Source: Diphasiastrum complanatum (Eukaryota; Streptophyta; Lycopodiopsida; Lycopodiales; Lycopodiaceae). From it: a stretch of 64,000 nucleotides of DNA. Shown in pieces: positions 13,622 through 24,140 of this stretch (positions are counted from its first letter, which is position 1; every line of letters starts with the position of its first letter). The notes under the pieces were generated by a model that saw nothing but the letters and a program-made list of their open reading frames with translations, did no database searches and was not told the DNA's origin. Where the stretch lies: NCBI GenBank assembly GCA_029204225.1, contig CM055107.1:45613071-45677070 (forward strand). The letters run 5' to 3'. Both the position numbers and the translations under genes were made by a program.

Positions 13622-16600
13622 CTTTAGGCAGTTTGTAAGGAAGAGATAGTAGTAAGAAGGAAGTTGATGTAAGCCTGATAACACACTCTGAGATCTTCCT
13701 TGATCATGCTCAACCTGTTTGTGACAAACCATGAAATTTGTAACTCCCACTTTTACTCAAAAATAGAAACGAAATCATTTGGGTTCAGATATATGCGGAG
13801 TGCTTGCTGCAGCAGCTAGTTATTGCAACAAATGTGCTTTCTAAATTTCCTCGCCTCTACTCAATCGTGTTAATCTTCTATAGCTGATAACTTTTTGAAA
13901 TTCACTGAGTAATCTGAAAAAAGTTAATAAATAAAATAGTTCTTTCTACAGAACGTTTCACTGTACAGAATGCATGCATTCCACAATTCTGCTGGGCTTT
14001 AGAGCTGTTCTGATGTACCTTCTTAGGATGAGCTTACTTGCAACAAATAATCATCTTTGAGAATCCCGTGTATGTCCTCCTGTGAAAGGTGAAAGCTTGC
14101 AAAATGGTCCGTGCATATTTTTTGATTAATAGAATCTAAGAGAAGTGAGAATGTGAAGCTCAACTTCTTTTGCTGGACACTGCCTGATGTTTAGTGCATC
14201 TTAGGAAGATGGAGGCTGATGTGAATGGCCCTAGTAATGGCAGCCCTCTTGGTCTGGGAAGCAGGGAGGAGATGATGAAGGTGAAGGAGACATCGCCTCC
14301 TTTCATAAAACACATCAATTCACAACTTCATTCTTTCAGAGGAAGGAATACTTAGAGTATCGAGACAAAGACCTCTCTGGGTTCAGTACCAGATAAGGGA
14401 ATGTCATGTCAAGTACATGATAATGAGAGGGTTATGGCTTGATAGCCAGAGATGAGAAATGTCCAAAAAGCCTGTGTTTGAGTCCCCATCATCACAATTT
14501 TGCAAACAAGACAATTGACTTCAGATTTACTGAGAAAAGGGCTGTTTGCCAAGTGGCAAATAGCTGTTGCAATTCAGTGCAAAGAAATTGAGACTGTCCA
14601 GCTGTAAGAGATTAAGGACTGCTGAGAGCTGAAAGTTCTTTCTCCAGAGGTCAGAGAAGTCAACAAATGGCAGGAAATGTGTACGTAGGAGCAGGTAGTT
14701 AAGATATTGGGGGACTGCAACAGTTTCGAGATTTTCTTTCTGTTAACTTTTTAGCATAGATCACAATTACTGGGATTCAGGAGTGCTGCAAGGATGGATT
14801 CGATAAATGCCAAGATGAGGAAATGGTGGACCTGGTAGGGGCTCAACCAAGGAGAGAGCTGCCCAAGAAGTCCTATGCTGAGATTATCAATTTTCTTCCC
14901 ACAGTAAAGAGAAACTCCTCCACCTCAATTGCCCTCCGTGCAACCTTAATAGGAAATCTGCATCAATGTTTCAGAACAACTGTCTATGAGCGAGCAGCTT
15001 GGAAGTTGGTAGTCTTTATTGGCAGACAAGTGAGGAACTTTGAATAGATGGAATGGGAAACAGCAAGCTTCAAAATCAATGAGGTAATACTTTAGTCAGA
15101 ACTATCATGGTCATTGTTTATTTTATGGGAAAGCTCCCATATCATATGTTGTCAAATACCTTGGTGAATTCTTAATGAGGCTGATTGGCAGTGAATGGTT
15201 TAGGTTCATATGCACCAAAAAGGGGCTTCTATCTCTTTTTGCTTCACAGTGAAGAAACTAACACTGTATTGTGATCTGCATCTTAGTACCTTAAATATGA
15301 GCTGATTTTTGTATCATGATACTCCAATGACTTGAAATCTCATGAGCGTTGAGCCACTCTTCTTCCCACCTTGTTTAAAGTACGTACCCTTGACAGACTC
15401 CTGGACTTGGGACGAGTGTTGTAAATAGCATACTGTGAGCTTGTTTCCTATATTATTTGAGGTTTTCTCTAAGCCAAGTCATCACCTTCACGCTCTGAGG
15501 TAGATCATAAACAATTTTTCCATAATGTGTGTATTTATGTTGCTTTGTGTATAATGAGTACAGGAAAACCTAGTTCATTTCAGCAGTGAGGTTCCTCATT
15601 ACTTAGTGGGAAAAGTTAAAACAATACTTTATATATTTGTTCACAAATCCTTGTCAGCCCATTCGATTTTGACATTGTCATAGTCCAGGTAAGCAGTTAT
15701 GGGGAGAAACAAAGTTTCCAGGTATCTGTACCTCTGGAATCAATGAGCAGCACTCTGAAAAGTATTGCTGCCCAAGGAGGTAGTACTTCGGCTTCTTTTC
15801 ATGCCTTGGCTGATTTTGTTCTTGCCTTAACAAACCAAGATGCTGATGGACGTGTTCTGATCACACCAAGTTGTTATGCGGGAGTTAGCAATGAGCTCCT
15901 TGAAGGGAACATTAAGTTTGTAATGCTTAATGCTGCAAAGCACTTTTCAGAGGTATTTTTTCTCGATGATATTTTCTCCATCCTCCATGTTTTCATGATC
16001 TAAGTTGCATTGCAGATTAACTTACAAGATTGGCTTGTCATTTACATCAGAAATGCCAGATTTCTTTGTCTGATCTTGGCAGGTTGTGGACCAAGCCAGA
16101 GCTGTGGTGCTTGCTGGTGGGACTTTGCAACCTATTGGTGAATTGCGTGAAAGACTCTTTCCTGATGTTCCGGAAGAGCACGTCCACATATTTTCATGTG
16201 GTCATATTGTACCTCCTGAAAGCATTCTACCTCTCATCATCCCTCGAGGACCAACGGGAAAAGCTTTTGATTTCACATTTCAGTCCAGAAGTTTACCTGT
16301 GATGGTACGAATTGTTCCAGGCATAATCCTTGGCAAAACCTATGTCTGTTGAAATATTTTTGCAGTTTTTACGATATTATAAATGTCGATAGGGCACAAA
16401 ATTCATGATGCTTCTGAAAAATCAAACTGCTTGAAACACTTCAGCAGAGACACCGAGGTGCCTTTAGTGAGTTTGCAGATATGTCTTGGTAAATGTTCTT
16501 TTTTTGTTGCTACAATTAGCAGAATGGGTGCGTAAAGGCATAATGACTATGGAGAGACTGTGAAATGCTTAATCATTTCAGACTTGAATATGCTACAGCT

Positions 16601-17619
16601 TCAGCACCAAATTCGGATTAAAAGTATTTTGTTGGTACAAATCAGGGTTATATGCTTTATCTAAGATGGTTTTCGACTACCTTATAGCTTTGGACCCATC
16701 TCTTCAAGATATCTAATAGGCAGTCATGTGTATTTTCCAGGTCGAAGAGCTTGGTCGTCTACTTGTGAATGTTTCATTGGTAGTCCCGGAGGGAATTGTT
16801 GTTTTTCTTCCATCATTTGAGTACGAAAATCTTGTTCACAATCTTTGGATGAGTACAGGAATTTTAGATTCCATTTCAAGGAAAAAGCATATCTTCAGAG
16901 AGCCTCGTGATGCTTCTTCTGTTGAAATGATTTTGCAAGAGTACAAGGATGCTATTATGTTATCAACTTGTAATCAGAATAGTGACAAATCAGGGGCTGT
17001 CCTTTTCTGTATTGTTGGTGCGAAAATGTCTGAAGGAATCAATTTCAGTGATGGAATGGGAAGATGTGTTATCATGGTTGGTCTGCCTTATCCCAGTCCA
17101 TCAGATCCAGAGCTTCTTGAACGAATGAGATACATTGACAACTTGGCAAGAAAGGAGATTTCAATCAGCCAAGAAAACAGCAACTGCTCAATCGATTCTG
17201 GAATTTCTGCTCTTAAACGCTGTGGGCAGAGAGGCAAAGAGTACTATGAGAACCTCTGTATGAAAGCCGTCAATCAATCTATAGGTCTGTAGCTTACTTT
17301 TTCTCAATTTGACTTACGTTTTAACTCTTCATGTGCCTTTGAGGTGGGGAATTTGTTAATGATTGACTTTTTTCCAGGGCGAGCAATTCGGCATATTCAA
17401 GACTATGCTGCTATTTTGTTAGTTGATGCACGATATGATCCAGGTTCATTGGATATACGCACACTTGCAAGTGGGCCAACTTCTAAGCTGGCAGGTTGGA
17501 TTAGAAATCATCTTATTCCTGTCAGAGGGGGTTTTGGAGAGGTCCATAAACAGTTGCGCCAATTCTTCAAATACAACAAAGAACGAGCGATCAATCAAAG
17601 TTTACGAGGGGCTGTTTAA
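4244..17619 (+). CDS. DDX11: DDX11/CHL1-type Fe-S ATP-dependent DNA helicase (nine exons, 932 aa)
   Basis: The spliced reading frame joins 4244-4388, 4946-5563, 6207-6283, 12455-12808, 13083-13415, 15689-15952, 16083-16304, 16741-17284 and 17378-17619. It encodes a superfamily 2 helicase of the XPD/FANCJ/RTEL1/DDX11 group, which in other eukaryotes unwinds 5'-flap, fork and G4 DNA and supports sister chromatid cohesion in the nucleus. Seen directly: Walker A SPTGTGKT (aa 46-53), motif Ia FFCSRTHSQ (214-222), four cluster cysteines at about 251, 269, 297 and 334 (the last in TCPYYGSR), DEAH (377-380), the [10 protein letters not shown] motif V region, and a C-terminal QSIGRAIRH motif VI. A long acidic/basic insertion separates motif I from Ia, as in CHL1. 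Length matches human DDX11 (about 900-970 aa). Every junction is GT-AG and keeps frame. Subfamily choice rests on recalled DDX11 features ([19 protein letters not shown]). Exon 1 start is the first in-frame ATG and puts the Q-motif (YPIQL) at residues 22-26. Confidence 0.93.
4946..5563 (+). CDS. DDX11: DDX11-like exon 2
   Basis: Begins GAACTGGGAAGACT after TTTCCAG, completing GTGKT. It encodes the charged KKR/SSDDE-rich insertion, motif Ia ([13 protein letters not shown]) and the first cluster cysteine (LCINE). It ends in AACGAAG|GTATCT, phase 1. Confidence 0.92.
6207..6283 (+). CDS. DDX11: DDX11-like exon 3
   Basis: A 77-base exon after TCTAGCAG. It reads [19 protein letters not shown] and contains the second cluster cysteine. 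The donor is CATAAG|GTGGTA (phase 0). Too short to show up as a gene on its own, it is supported by alignment to the NDRCVDMQ region of DDX11. Confidence 0.88.
6808..6815 (-). promoter_or_regulatory. Possible LTR TATA box
   Basis: TATAAATA on the minus strand, placed as expected for the U3 of a minus-strand LTR. There is no other support. Confidence 0.25.
7542..7844 (-). pseudogene. Gypsy integrase C-terminus / chromodomain-like tail
   Basis: The frame has [14 protein letters not shown], the conserved GPY/F-to-tail junction, followed by a short [11 protein letters not shown] segment like the start of a chromodomain. This suggests a chromovirus-type gypsy element. The tail is truncated. Confidence 0.65.
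7871..8661 (-). pseudogene. Gypsy integrase
   Basis: Two frames carry the integrase: the CxxC half of the zinc finger ([12 protein letters not shown]), the first Asp in SMDFIVGLP, the second in [13 protein letters not shown], and the Glu-containing [14 protein letters not shown] with [15 protein letters not shown] frameshift near 8290 splits the core between the second Asp and the Glu. The RNase H-to-integrase connection ([17 protein letters not shown]) lies just before, at 8887-9192. Confidence 0.87.
9192..9757 (-). pseudogene. Gypsy RT thumb/connection and RNase H
   Basis: Two overlapping frames continue from the RT. One contains [19 protein letters not shown] and [16 protein letters not shown] (thumb). 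The other contains the RNase H core [33 protein letters not shown] and [11 protein letters not shown] frameshift near 9490 separates them. Residues corresponding to the RNase H acidic residues (TDAS, YEKE, TDQ) are present. Confidence 0.85.
9827..10760 (-). pseudogene. Gypsy protease end and reverse transcriptase
   Basis: Upstream of the RT, a VLGRDWL-type protease C-terminus is readable at about 10690-10740 on the minus strand. The RT frame (10531-9827) has the pre-[18 protein letters not shown], the fingers segment [56 protein letters not shown] and the catalytic [11 protein letters not shown] box. The catalytic residues look intact, but the frame shifts near 9830 and the protein cannot be read through. 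Confidence 0.88.
10827..11405 (-). pseudogene. Gypsy Gag fragment
   Basis: A 192-codon open frame starts [14 protein letters not shown]. It has a heptad-like Glu/Leu/Lys region (coiled-coil candidate) and a capsid-like segment with [13 protein letters not shown] and AYKWWLNL, common in plant gypsy Gag. It is the first coding block of the minus-strand element. The frame breaks before the protease region and no intact zinc knuckle is seen. Confidence 0.75.
12455..12808 (+). CDS. DDX11: DDX11-like exon 4
   Basis: Follows TTTAAGCAG and has phase 0 at both ends. It carries the third and fourth cluster cysteines (RCPMMRK and TCPYYGSR), VVLPYQ and the Walker B DEAHNL box. It is separated from exon 3 by the roughly 6.2-kb intron that holds the gypsy element. 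Confidence 0.93.
13083..13415 (+). CDS. DDX11: DDX11-like exon 5
   Basis: 111 codons, phase 0, after CTTAGGCAG; donor AATAAG|GTACGT. It covers the helical Arch-like segment after the DEAH box, including [21 protein letters not shown], which is typical of DDX11. Confidence 0.9.
13559..13618. repeat. (GA)30 microsatellite
   Basis: Sixty bases of perfect GA dinucleotide within intron 5 of the helicase gene. Confidence 0.97.
15689..15952 (+). CDS. DDX11: DDX11-like exon 6
   Basis: 88 codons, phase 0. It starts [11 protein letters not shown] after GTCCAG and ends KHFSE before GTATTT. It includes [20 protein letters not shown], the segment before helicase domain 2. A later in-frame AG (near 15718) is a less likely acceptor. 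Confidence 0.85.
16083..16304 (+). CDS. DDX11: DDX11-like exon 7
   Basis: 74 codons, phase 0. It contains [10 protein letters not shown] (motif III) and [15 protein letters not shown]. The donor is CCTGTGATG|GTACGA. Confidence 0.92.
16741..17284 (+). CDS. DDX11: DDX11-like exon 8
   Basis: Starts [10 protein letters not shown] after TTTTCCAG. It contains [11 protein letters not shown] (motif IV), [26 protein letters not shown] (motif V region) and most of AVNQSIG. It ends after the first base of the next Gly codon (phase 1). Confidence 0.93.
17378..17619 (+). CDS. DDX11: DDX11-like exon 9 with stop
   Basis: Completes motif VI ([11 protein letters not shown]) after TTTTTTCCAG and runs through VDARYD and [10 protein letters not shown] to a TAA stop at 17617-17619. 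No canonical AATAAA is obvious in the next 300 bases. Confidence 0.92.
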
Positions 17620-18560
17620 GGTCTCTATGCAGCATAGATGAAAATGCTTTTGTCCGAACACTGGCCACTGCCGATTCTTCAAATTGTCTTTTTCTCAAAC
17701 CGATTGATTTTTAAATCTCCCCTTTAAATCAAAGTCTGTTGATGTTAGTCCAACCAAAAGCCAGATTCCTTGTACTGAGATGTTTTGTGTAAATATTTAG
17801 AAACATTTTAAACTCCAATTTTGGATAGATGATCTAAATCCATTTCGACTTTGAGAATCGAAGTCTCTCAATTCTTGGCTTGGATCGACGGGTCGGAGTG
17901 ACTCGCAAACATATTTCGATCCGTAGGGTTGAAATTCAAAATTCGATCTTTTGACTATTTCAATTTCAACCCAGGTCTATTTCTACCCAACCTCTATGTG
18001 AATCCCAAGTATAGTTCGACCTTGTGGCTCTGGTATCTATTTTTATCCCAGATTTCTTTTCGACCTTGGTTGAGATCTCATTTTGATCCAAGGATGATGT
18101 TGATAGTTATTTACTATGTACGTAAGTGATTAAGCTACGAAGAGATGGTTACATATTGTAGGATGGATTAGACAATAGTAGTTAAACATTTGTAATTCCC
18201 TATCAATACTTATAAGTGGTAGATCATTTCTATGTTAGTTTTTAAGGGGCATTTGGCTAATGCAAGGTAGATTGCAGCAGATTATTATGTATATTTTGAT
18301 TTTTTTATCAAGATCACTTTTGCTTAATATGAAGTACTCAATTCTTGTCTCATATCATTGATTGTATTCTTATTTCTATTGTTCATGCAATCACATTTTT
18401 CTTTCATCACTATTGCTTGCTGACTGAAACACTAAAGATCTTTGGACATGCTACTTCACTTCTGTTGCCATTTTGCATTCTCACTCTCTTTGCTTTATTT
18501 CCATTTTTTGACATGGTACTAGAGTTGGTTTTTTGGACCACTCAACAGAAGAGTTTCTAT
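17620..18560. other. Intergenic stretch after the DDX11-like gene
   Basis: No gene is visible. The sequence is AT-rich with a loosely repeated TTCGA/TCGATC flavour around 17840-18080. It should contain the helicase 3' UTR, whose end I cannot place. Confidence 0.5.
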
Positions 18561-19850
18561 CAAGACACTATTTCTCGATAAAGATAACTACCATCTTTGA
18601 AAGTTTAAGGTGAAGTTGATTCTTCTTGCTAAAGAACTATGGGATATAGTCGAAGGCATTGAGACAAAGCCTTTGGTGTCCAACAATAATCACCAAATGG
18701 AGATAGAGAGATGGAAAGGCTTTTGCCTCAATCACTCTCAATATCAATGCTGTCTAGATCAGCTATATCAAATAAGCTCAAATAGCAAAAGATGGGTGGG
18801 GCATATTAGCTACACTCTATGACATTAGAGATGTAACCTCCAAGCTACAATTGAGAAAGAAAATTTTCACATTCAAAATGTTCAAAGTTGATTCTATTTT
18901 GATCCACTTTGACAAGTTCAAAAATCTTATAGAGCAAATGATTGTCGCTGACTTAGTCATAGACGATTTTGATGCCATTATGACTCTATTATTGATTCTA
19001 TCTAAGTCATACAAGAACTGGGTCTTAGTGAATTCTATGCAATAAGGCCTCACTCTTACGAGAGTAGTATTTGTGCTACTTCAAGAAGAGATTATAAAAA
19101 ATGGATCAATTTCTAATTCAAGCTCAAAATCTCAAACTCATATTCAAGAAAAAATTCGAAGTATAGATTTAAGAAATAAGTAAAGTCTAATAAGCAGTGG
19201 AATCGAAAAGCAAGGAGCAACCAAGATTGAATTTTGTCCCGTCATCATCTCAGCAATTATTTTACAATTATTGCAAGAGGAAATGTCATGTCATCAAAGA
19301 TTGCAGAATATTCAAATATAATAATAAGAAGAAAGAGCAGTTTTAGAAGCAAGCAAATATTAGTAACAATAATTAATTGATCCAAGTCAAAATAGCAGAT
19401 GAAGATGCTGTTGCATTTATGGCCGAATCAAAAGAACTCCAAGATGATGACTCTTGGTACTTGGATTCGGTAGCAACTCAACACATGACACACCACTATG
19501 ATTGGTTTCATGACTTCAAACCTTTCATTCATTCCAACGTTGTCCAACCAGGTGACAACTCATTTCACAACATAAAAGGTGACGATATTGTCAAATTTAA
19601 ATTTCAAAATAATGATGTCAAATTATTATTCAATATTTTTCATGTTTTACATCTTACTAAAAATTTAATATCAATCAACAAGATAGTCAATTTGGGTCAT
19701 AGAATTAGGTTTGATACTGAAGGCTGCACTATCTTTGACAATTTCAAAAAAAATTTAGTTTTTGGTAAAAGGTGTGACTACTTCTATAAAATAAGACCAT
19801 ACTCATTTTTGAAAAGATTTATTAGATCCTATTCATAGTGGCATTTGTGA
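18560..19850 (+). mobile_element. Copia remnant (family 1): gag and protease region
   Basis: The + strand carries a decayed Ty1/copia 5' half. A Gag start reads LFLDKDNYHL...KVKLILLAKELWDIVEGIETKP, then a UBN2-like block (18851-19045). A zinc knuckle (about 19257-19310) has Tyr instead of the first Cys (YNYCKRKCHVIKDC). The protease/GAG-pre-integrase block WYLDSVATQHMTHH (19377-19838) has the DSG active site changed to DSV. Several stops and frameshifts occur. The family resembles the element at 38.2-39.3 kb. Downstream it joins a different copia family at about 19.9 kb. Confidence 0.78.
19377..19838 (+). pseudogene. Copia protease / pre-integrase fragment
   Basis: A 153-codon frame with the retropepsin-like WYLDSVATQHMT box and the HVLHLTKNLISINKI segment that precedes the integrase zinc finger. 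The Gly of the DSG triad is Val, so the protease would be inactive. Confidence 0.72.
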
Positions 19851-19912
19851 ACCTACATAGAGCTCTTCCACAAGGGGTAGCTAAAAATCTTCTAACTTTT
19901 CTTGACAAGGTG

Positions 19913-21344
19913 GAGTGGAGTTTGATGGAGATGCTTGTTTGATTAAAAGGAAGGATGTCTTGATTGGAAAAGGTAAAAGGCAAGGGAAGTTGTTCAAACT
20001 AGATGCTTGTGTTATTGCTAACCAAGTTGGATGTGTTGCAAGGGAGCAAATTTCTATTCAAGAGGTTTGGCACAAAAGGATGAGACATCTCAACTTCAAG
20101 TCATTGGAGGTAATGACAAGGAAGAAGGTTGTGATTGGTCTTCCAAGTTCCTTAAGTGATGTCAAACATGTTTGTGAGTCTTGTGCTTTGTCTAAGTCAC
20201 ATAGACTACCTTATACTAGATCTACAAAGCCTTTTCAACTTGTACATTCGGATATTCATGGATTTACTCTTTTGAGATACTATTCAAGAGGAGGCCGAGT
20301 GTCAACTTTCTAAGAACCGATGCACATGCTATGTCAACATTACTCTTGATGATAGGACCAAGGAGGATCCATCTTCAAGAAAAGGTATTTTTGTTGGATA
20401 TAGTGAGGTGAGTAAAGCCTACAAGGTTTACATTCCTTCTACTAACAAAGTGATTGTTGGTAGAGATGTCATTTTTTATGAGGGGAACATTCCAAAGGTG
20501 TCTTCAAGCATGATTGATGGTAGAGTGGATGGATCTAACATTCGTGATGTTGATGAAAAGGATCCTACTTTGGATGGTGATGATGATGGACCTTCATCAA
20601 GTCAAAAGCCAAGGAGAACATGCATTGGGAAAAGACTTGTTCATGAAGCATAGGACTTCACTTGGAGTGTTATCAAAGTCTATGCTAAAACTAGTTGAAG
20701 AGGGAGTGTGAAAGATTCAACTAGTTTCATCACATTTTGCTATATATCCATATTTGGCATATTGAGGCCAAAACCTGTTTTAGACTTAGAGATTGACTTT
20801 TCAAAGTTCATTAGTCTAGATTTCATTTGAATAAACACTTTTTGAAAGTGTGGGAAAGTTAGAATGCGAGTTTGAGTAGATTTGAATTTGAATAGTTGGG
20901 TACATTGAATCTAGACCCAAAAATAATAGAGTTAGCATTTTGTGGGAAAGCCAAGTGGCCAAATAGGGTTTGAACTTGCTATAAAAGGATGTAACTCATG
21001 GAGAAAGTATTCTTCTCTCTTCTCTATCTCATTTCATGCTTATACATGGTTCTCTTGGGTTCTACTATCCATTGGTGCACTATCTTGGTGATTGCTTGCA
21101 ATTCTTTGTGTAGAATGATCTATATTTGTTATTTTTGGATCCACACGTGTGAAATACAGTAGCTTGTTGGTTTTGTACGGACAACAATAGTACTTTATCA
21201 TTTCATTCAAGTTTGATCAAGTTCTATTGGTGTTTTGTGTGTAGATGCTGATTTTTCTACATTGGTGAGATTGGTAGTGTATTTCTCTTTCTAACCAAAG
21301 ATCATTCAAGTAAATTGGATCTTAAGGATCTGAAATCTTTCACA
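19913..21344 (+). mobile_element. Copia element 3' part (family 2) with 3' LTR
   Basis: It begins mid-element with VEFDGDACLIKRKD, continues through the GAG-pre-integrase zinc finger (EVWHKRMRHLNFKSL, CESCALSKSHRLPYTRST), and then jumps from HSDIHG to the end of the integrase (LFKRRPSVNFL). The catalytic integrase core is missing. After FGC-like and DDRT sequence and a short tail (to about 20650) comes a purine-rich GAAGAGGGAG tract and the LTR at 20707. The minus-strand copy at 48.8-50.5 kb retains the core, so the deletion is visible by comparison. No RT is present. Confidence 0.82.
20707..21344 (+). repeat. Family 2 copia LTR (638 bp)
   Basis: Starts TGTGAAAGATT and ends AATCTTTCACA, an 11-bp perfect terminal inverted repeat. 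It is preceded by a polypurine tract (GAAGAGGGAG). It matches the minus-strand LTR at 57045-57681, which is 637 bp. A CACACGTGTG palindrome lies at 21142-21151. Confidence 0.9.
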
Positions 21345-21476
21345 ATAGATTGGCCATGAGAACTAAGTGAATTTGATTCAACTCTCTTGTGATTTGGGTT
21401 TTTTTTTTTAAAATGCAAATTGACAATACCTTAGGATAGAATTAGATGTTCAATAGAAATTCTATAAAAATGGTAT

Positions 21477-21905
21477 GTCGGATGCAATGGTATTGAGATT
21501 GGATTATGCAAAACAATACTGATAGTATGGATTCAATGTCGGATAGGGATTAAAAGCATTGTGTCGAATGCAATTGAGTGACAGTGTTGGATGGAAATCA
21601 CAAATTGGCGGATGCAACATCGGATGCAAACTGGCGGATGCAATCGGTACTAACAAGTCGTTGGATGCACTTCGGACAGAAATATTTTTTGGAGATCATC
21701 AGATGCACGTCTAGACACAATTTTTTTGTTTGTCATGGGGTGCACGTCAGATGCAATTTCTTTAAAATTTTAACAACGGTGGGCGACAGTTCAGCCAATA
21801 GGTCTCTCTCCTTTGAAAAAAATGCTAGATAGGTGGTGGGCGGTGGGGTGGTGGGTTTCAACCGTGTGGGGTTGAGTATAGATCAAATGACGTTTTCAGA
21901 TGCAA
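21477..21905. repeat. Clustered CGGATGCA-type motifs
   Basis: Motifs of the form (C/T)(G/A)GATGCA(A/C) recur near 21479, 21564, 21609, 21621, 21635, 21661, 21700, 21746 and 21899, some joined to GTCGG or GGCG. The spacing is irregular, as in subterminal repeats of DNA transposons. No terminal repeats were found. Confidence 0.4.
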
Positions 21906-23359
21906 TGCATGCTGGTAGTGAATTCTTTGAATACAAAAAACGCATGCAGGCAAACAGAAACTGCTAGAATGAAAAAATAAACTGTGAAAACGAAATATTA
22001 ATTAGATGGAAGAAGATTATCAGGAGTAGCGGTGCCAATGTTTGCTGGTTCTGTCGTCCATTGTTTCCTATCAGCCTACAACCGACAGAAGGTCTACCTA
22101 CTTCTAACTTCTCTGATTTGCAGTATAATGGTAACACAATAGTGATGTACCTGCTTGTCTATTGGTACATCTACAGCCTGATCTCAATCCTACAAATAGT
22201 GGATGCTCCTTCGATATGGATCTATCAGATTTCAGATTCCTACGTTCTACAGTCTGTTTTAAATGTTTTTTGAGTGCTTATAGATTGTAGATTATTGCTA
22301 CACTAATCTAAGTAACATGGAATGGAATTGAAGCTACACCTATTGGAAACATCAGAATCAACAAAACCAAACAACTAAAATCCACAATTCTACAAAGTGC
22401 TTACTACAATTATCATTCAACAATTGTAACAAGAACTCCTCAGGGAGTCAAGCACCAAGCAGCATCAGATCATAATGGTATTGATCTACCACAAGGCCCT
22501 GCACATCTACCTGATCTTAATCACAAATCCAAACTTTGAGGGAAAGAATCAACAACAAACATGTTGATACACCAGTATTCAAACTTAATGCATGAAAATG
22601 GAGCATAGAAGGTAATGCAAAAAGGAAGATCTTCAATTAGCAATGCAACAACATTTTGGTACAATATTTAGTGCTCTCAAACTCGTGGAGGAGGCCTCTA
22701 TGTATACCCACGAGCTGGTGAATCCATACAATACTTTGGATTCCACCACTTACAATTGAGTGAACCTCAATTTATAAAAATTTGAGATCCACCTCTTACT
22801 TAATGATAGGAGGCCTCTTTATTAAAAAATTCATAACTTAAGTTGAGGTAGTCTAAATTGCTAGCTCCCACATGGCTATCCATCTTTCGGGACTTGCCAT
22901 CATGGCTCACAATTGTACATTTAGCCTAGCACTAATAATTCTCGTGCTCTCAGACTCGGCTCTCAACTTCATTTCCACTAGAAGCCCTTTGAGTGGAGAG
23001 GTTCTGCATCAGCTAACAGTTCCTAATGGATCACAATAATCCATTAACAAAATTGTAATTTAACAAGAATTTGTACAAGGTTTTTTTGGTCACATAAAAC
23101 AACCTCTGGTTGGTACTATGTTTCTCAAATTCCTACCATCTGAGAGTTCCAACTCTTAGGAATAAGGCTCTTACAATAAAAATGTGATCCAAGTGTCATT
23201 CTCATTCCATGTCACAATTTCCCATAACAAATAGGGTCAACTCATGGTCCTAAAGATATTCAAAAAAAATAAATCCAGCTTAATGGATTCAACAAATTGG
23301 TGCTATGCAATTTTCTTACACGGATTCTTTACCAATCCAAATTACATAACATATCACAT

Positions 23360-23468
23360 TGCCATACTGCTCGCAGCTCACAATCAATAGAGCGGCTATC
23401 TACTTCTGTTTAAGATCATATAAGTGTGCAAATCGCTCGGTAATACACTTCATTGATTTGTGAGTTTT
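23360..23468. repeat. Direct repeat, copy 1
   Basis: Contains CTCGCAGCTCACAATC and CATATAAGTGTGC and ends TGTGAGTTTT. It pairs with 23615-23718 at roughly 80% identity by eye. Confidence 0.65.
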
Positions 23469-23614
23469 TTCTCTGATCCCATTATTACACTCAAGCCTTG
23501 ATCACATATGAATATACATGTGAACAAACCTTTAAATGTGTGTCTAAGTTGAGGTTTGCTCCTGGTTCTCACATCAACCCCCTTGGGGGGTGGCGGTCAT
23601 CCTTGCGCCACCCC

Positions 23615-23718
23615 TGCCGTACTACTCGCAGCTCACAATCGATGGAGCGACTATGCTACTTGTGTTCAATGATCGTATAAGTGTGCAGATCACTCAGCTT
23701 CATGGAGGTGTGAGTTTT
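23615..23718. repeat. Direct repeat, copy 2
   Basis: Second copy of the 23360-23468 unit, with a small indel. The 146 bases between the copies are not recognised. Confidence 0.65.
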
Positions 23719-24140
23719 ATCCAACAAATATTGTCCACACAATGAATGTTTAATCGAGATGGGCCACCAAAACTGTGATATTTACAAGGATGGGATCTTA
23801 TATCGCATGTCCCCTGTGACTTCTTTGGTGCTCGTTTCAAATCGTAGTAGTAGGGTTTTAATTTGTGATCTTCTCCCATTCCACATGATTCTAGATTCTC
23901 ATTTGTTTTTATCATATTGAAGTTGGGGAGGTGGGGGCATTGCCTCACCCTGTGGAGGCGGTGAAAGGATGTGGCGGCCATGTGAATAGTCGACGTTTGC
24001 AGCCAGTTTGGGATGCTCATCCCGGCCAGGGTGGGGTGAAGGAGATGCCATTTCATGGCTGCTCTGCATCCTTCTGGCCGAAGGCTTACACTCTACCACC
24101 GCCAGCAGCAGCTGCTGCATGCACAGAATTCCAGAATTCC

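Larger units (their letters stand above)
21345..24140. other. Gene-free interval with repeated motifs
   Basis: No gene is recognised. The first part (21477-21905) contains about nine spaced copies of a GGATGCA-type octamer. A roughly 105-bp direct repeat occurs at 23360-23468 and 23615-23718. The rest is unassigned and may be old transposon sequence. Confidence 0.5.

Noticed and set aside
14823-15047. 74-codon frame in helicase intron 5
   Set aside because: Somewhat protein-like but no family recognised and no flanking domain. It may be an old retroelement trace, but this is too weak to call.
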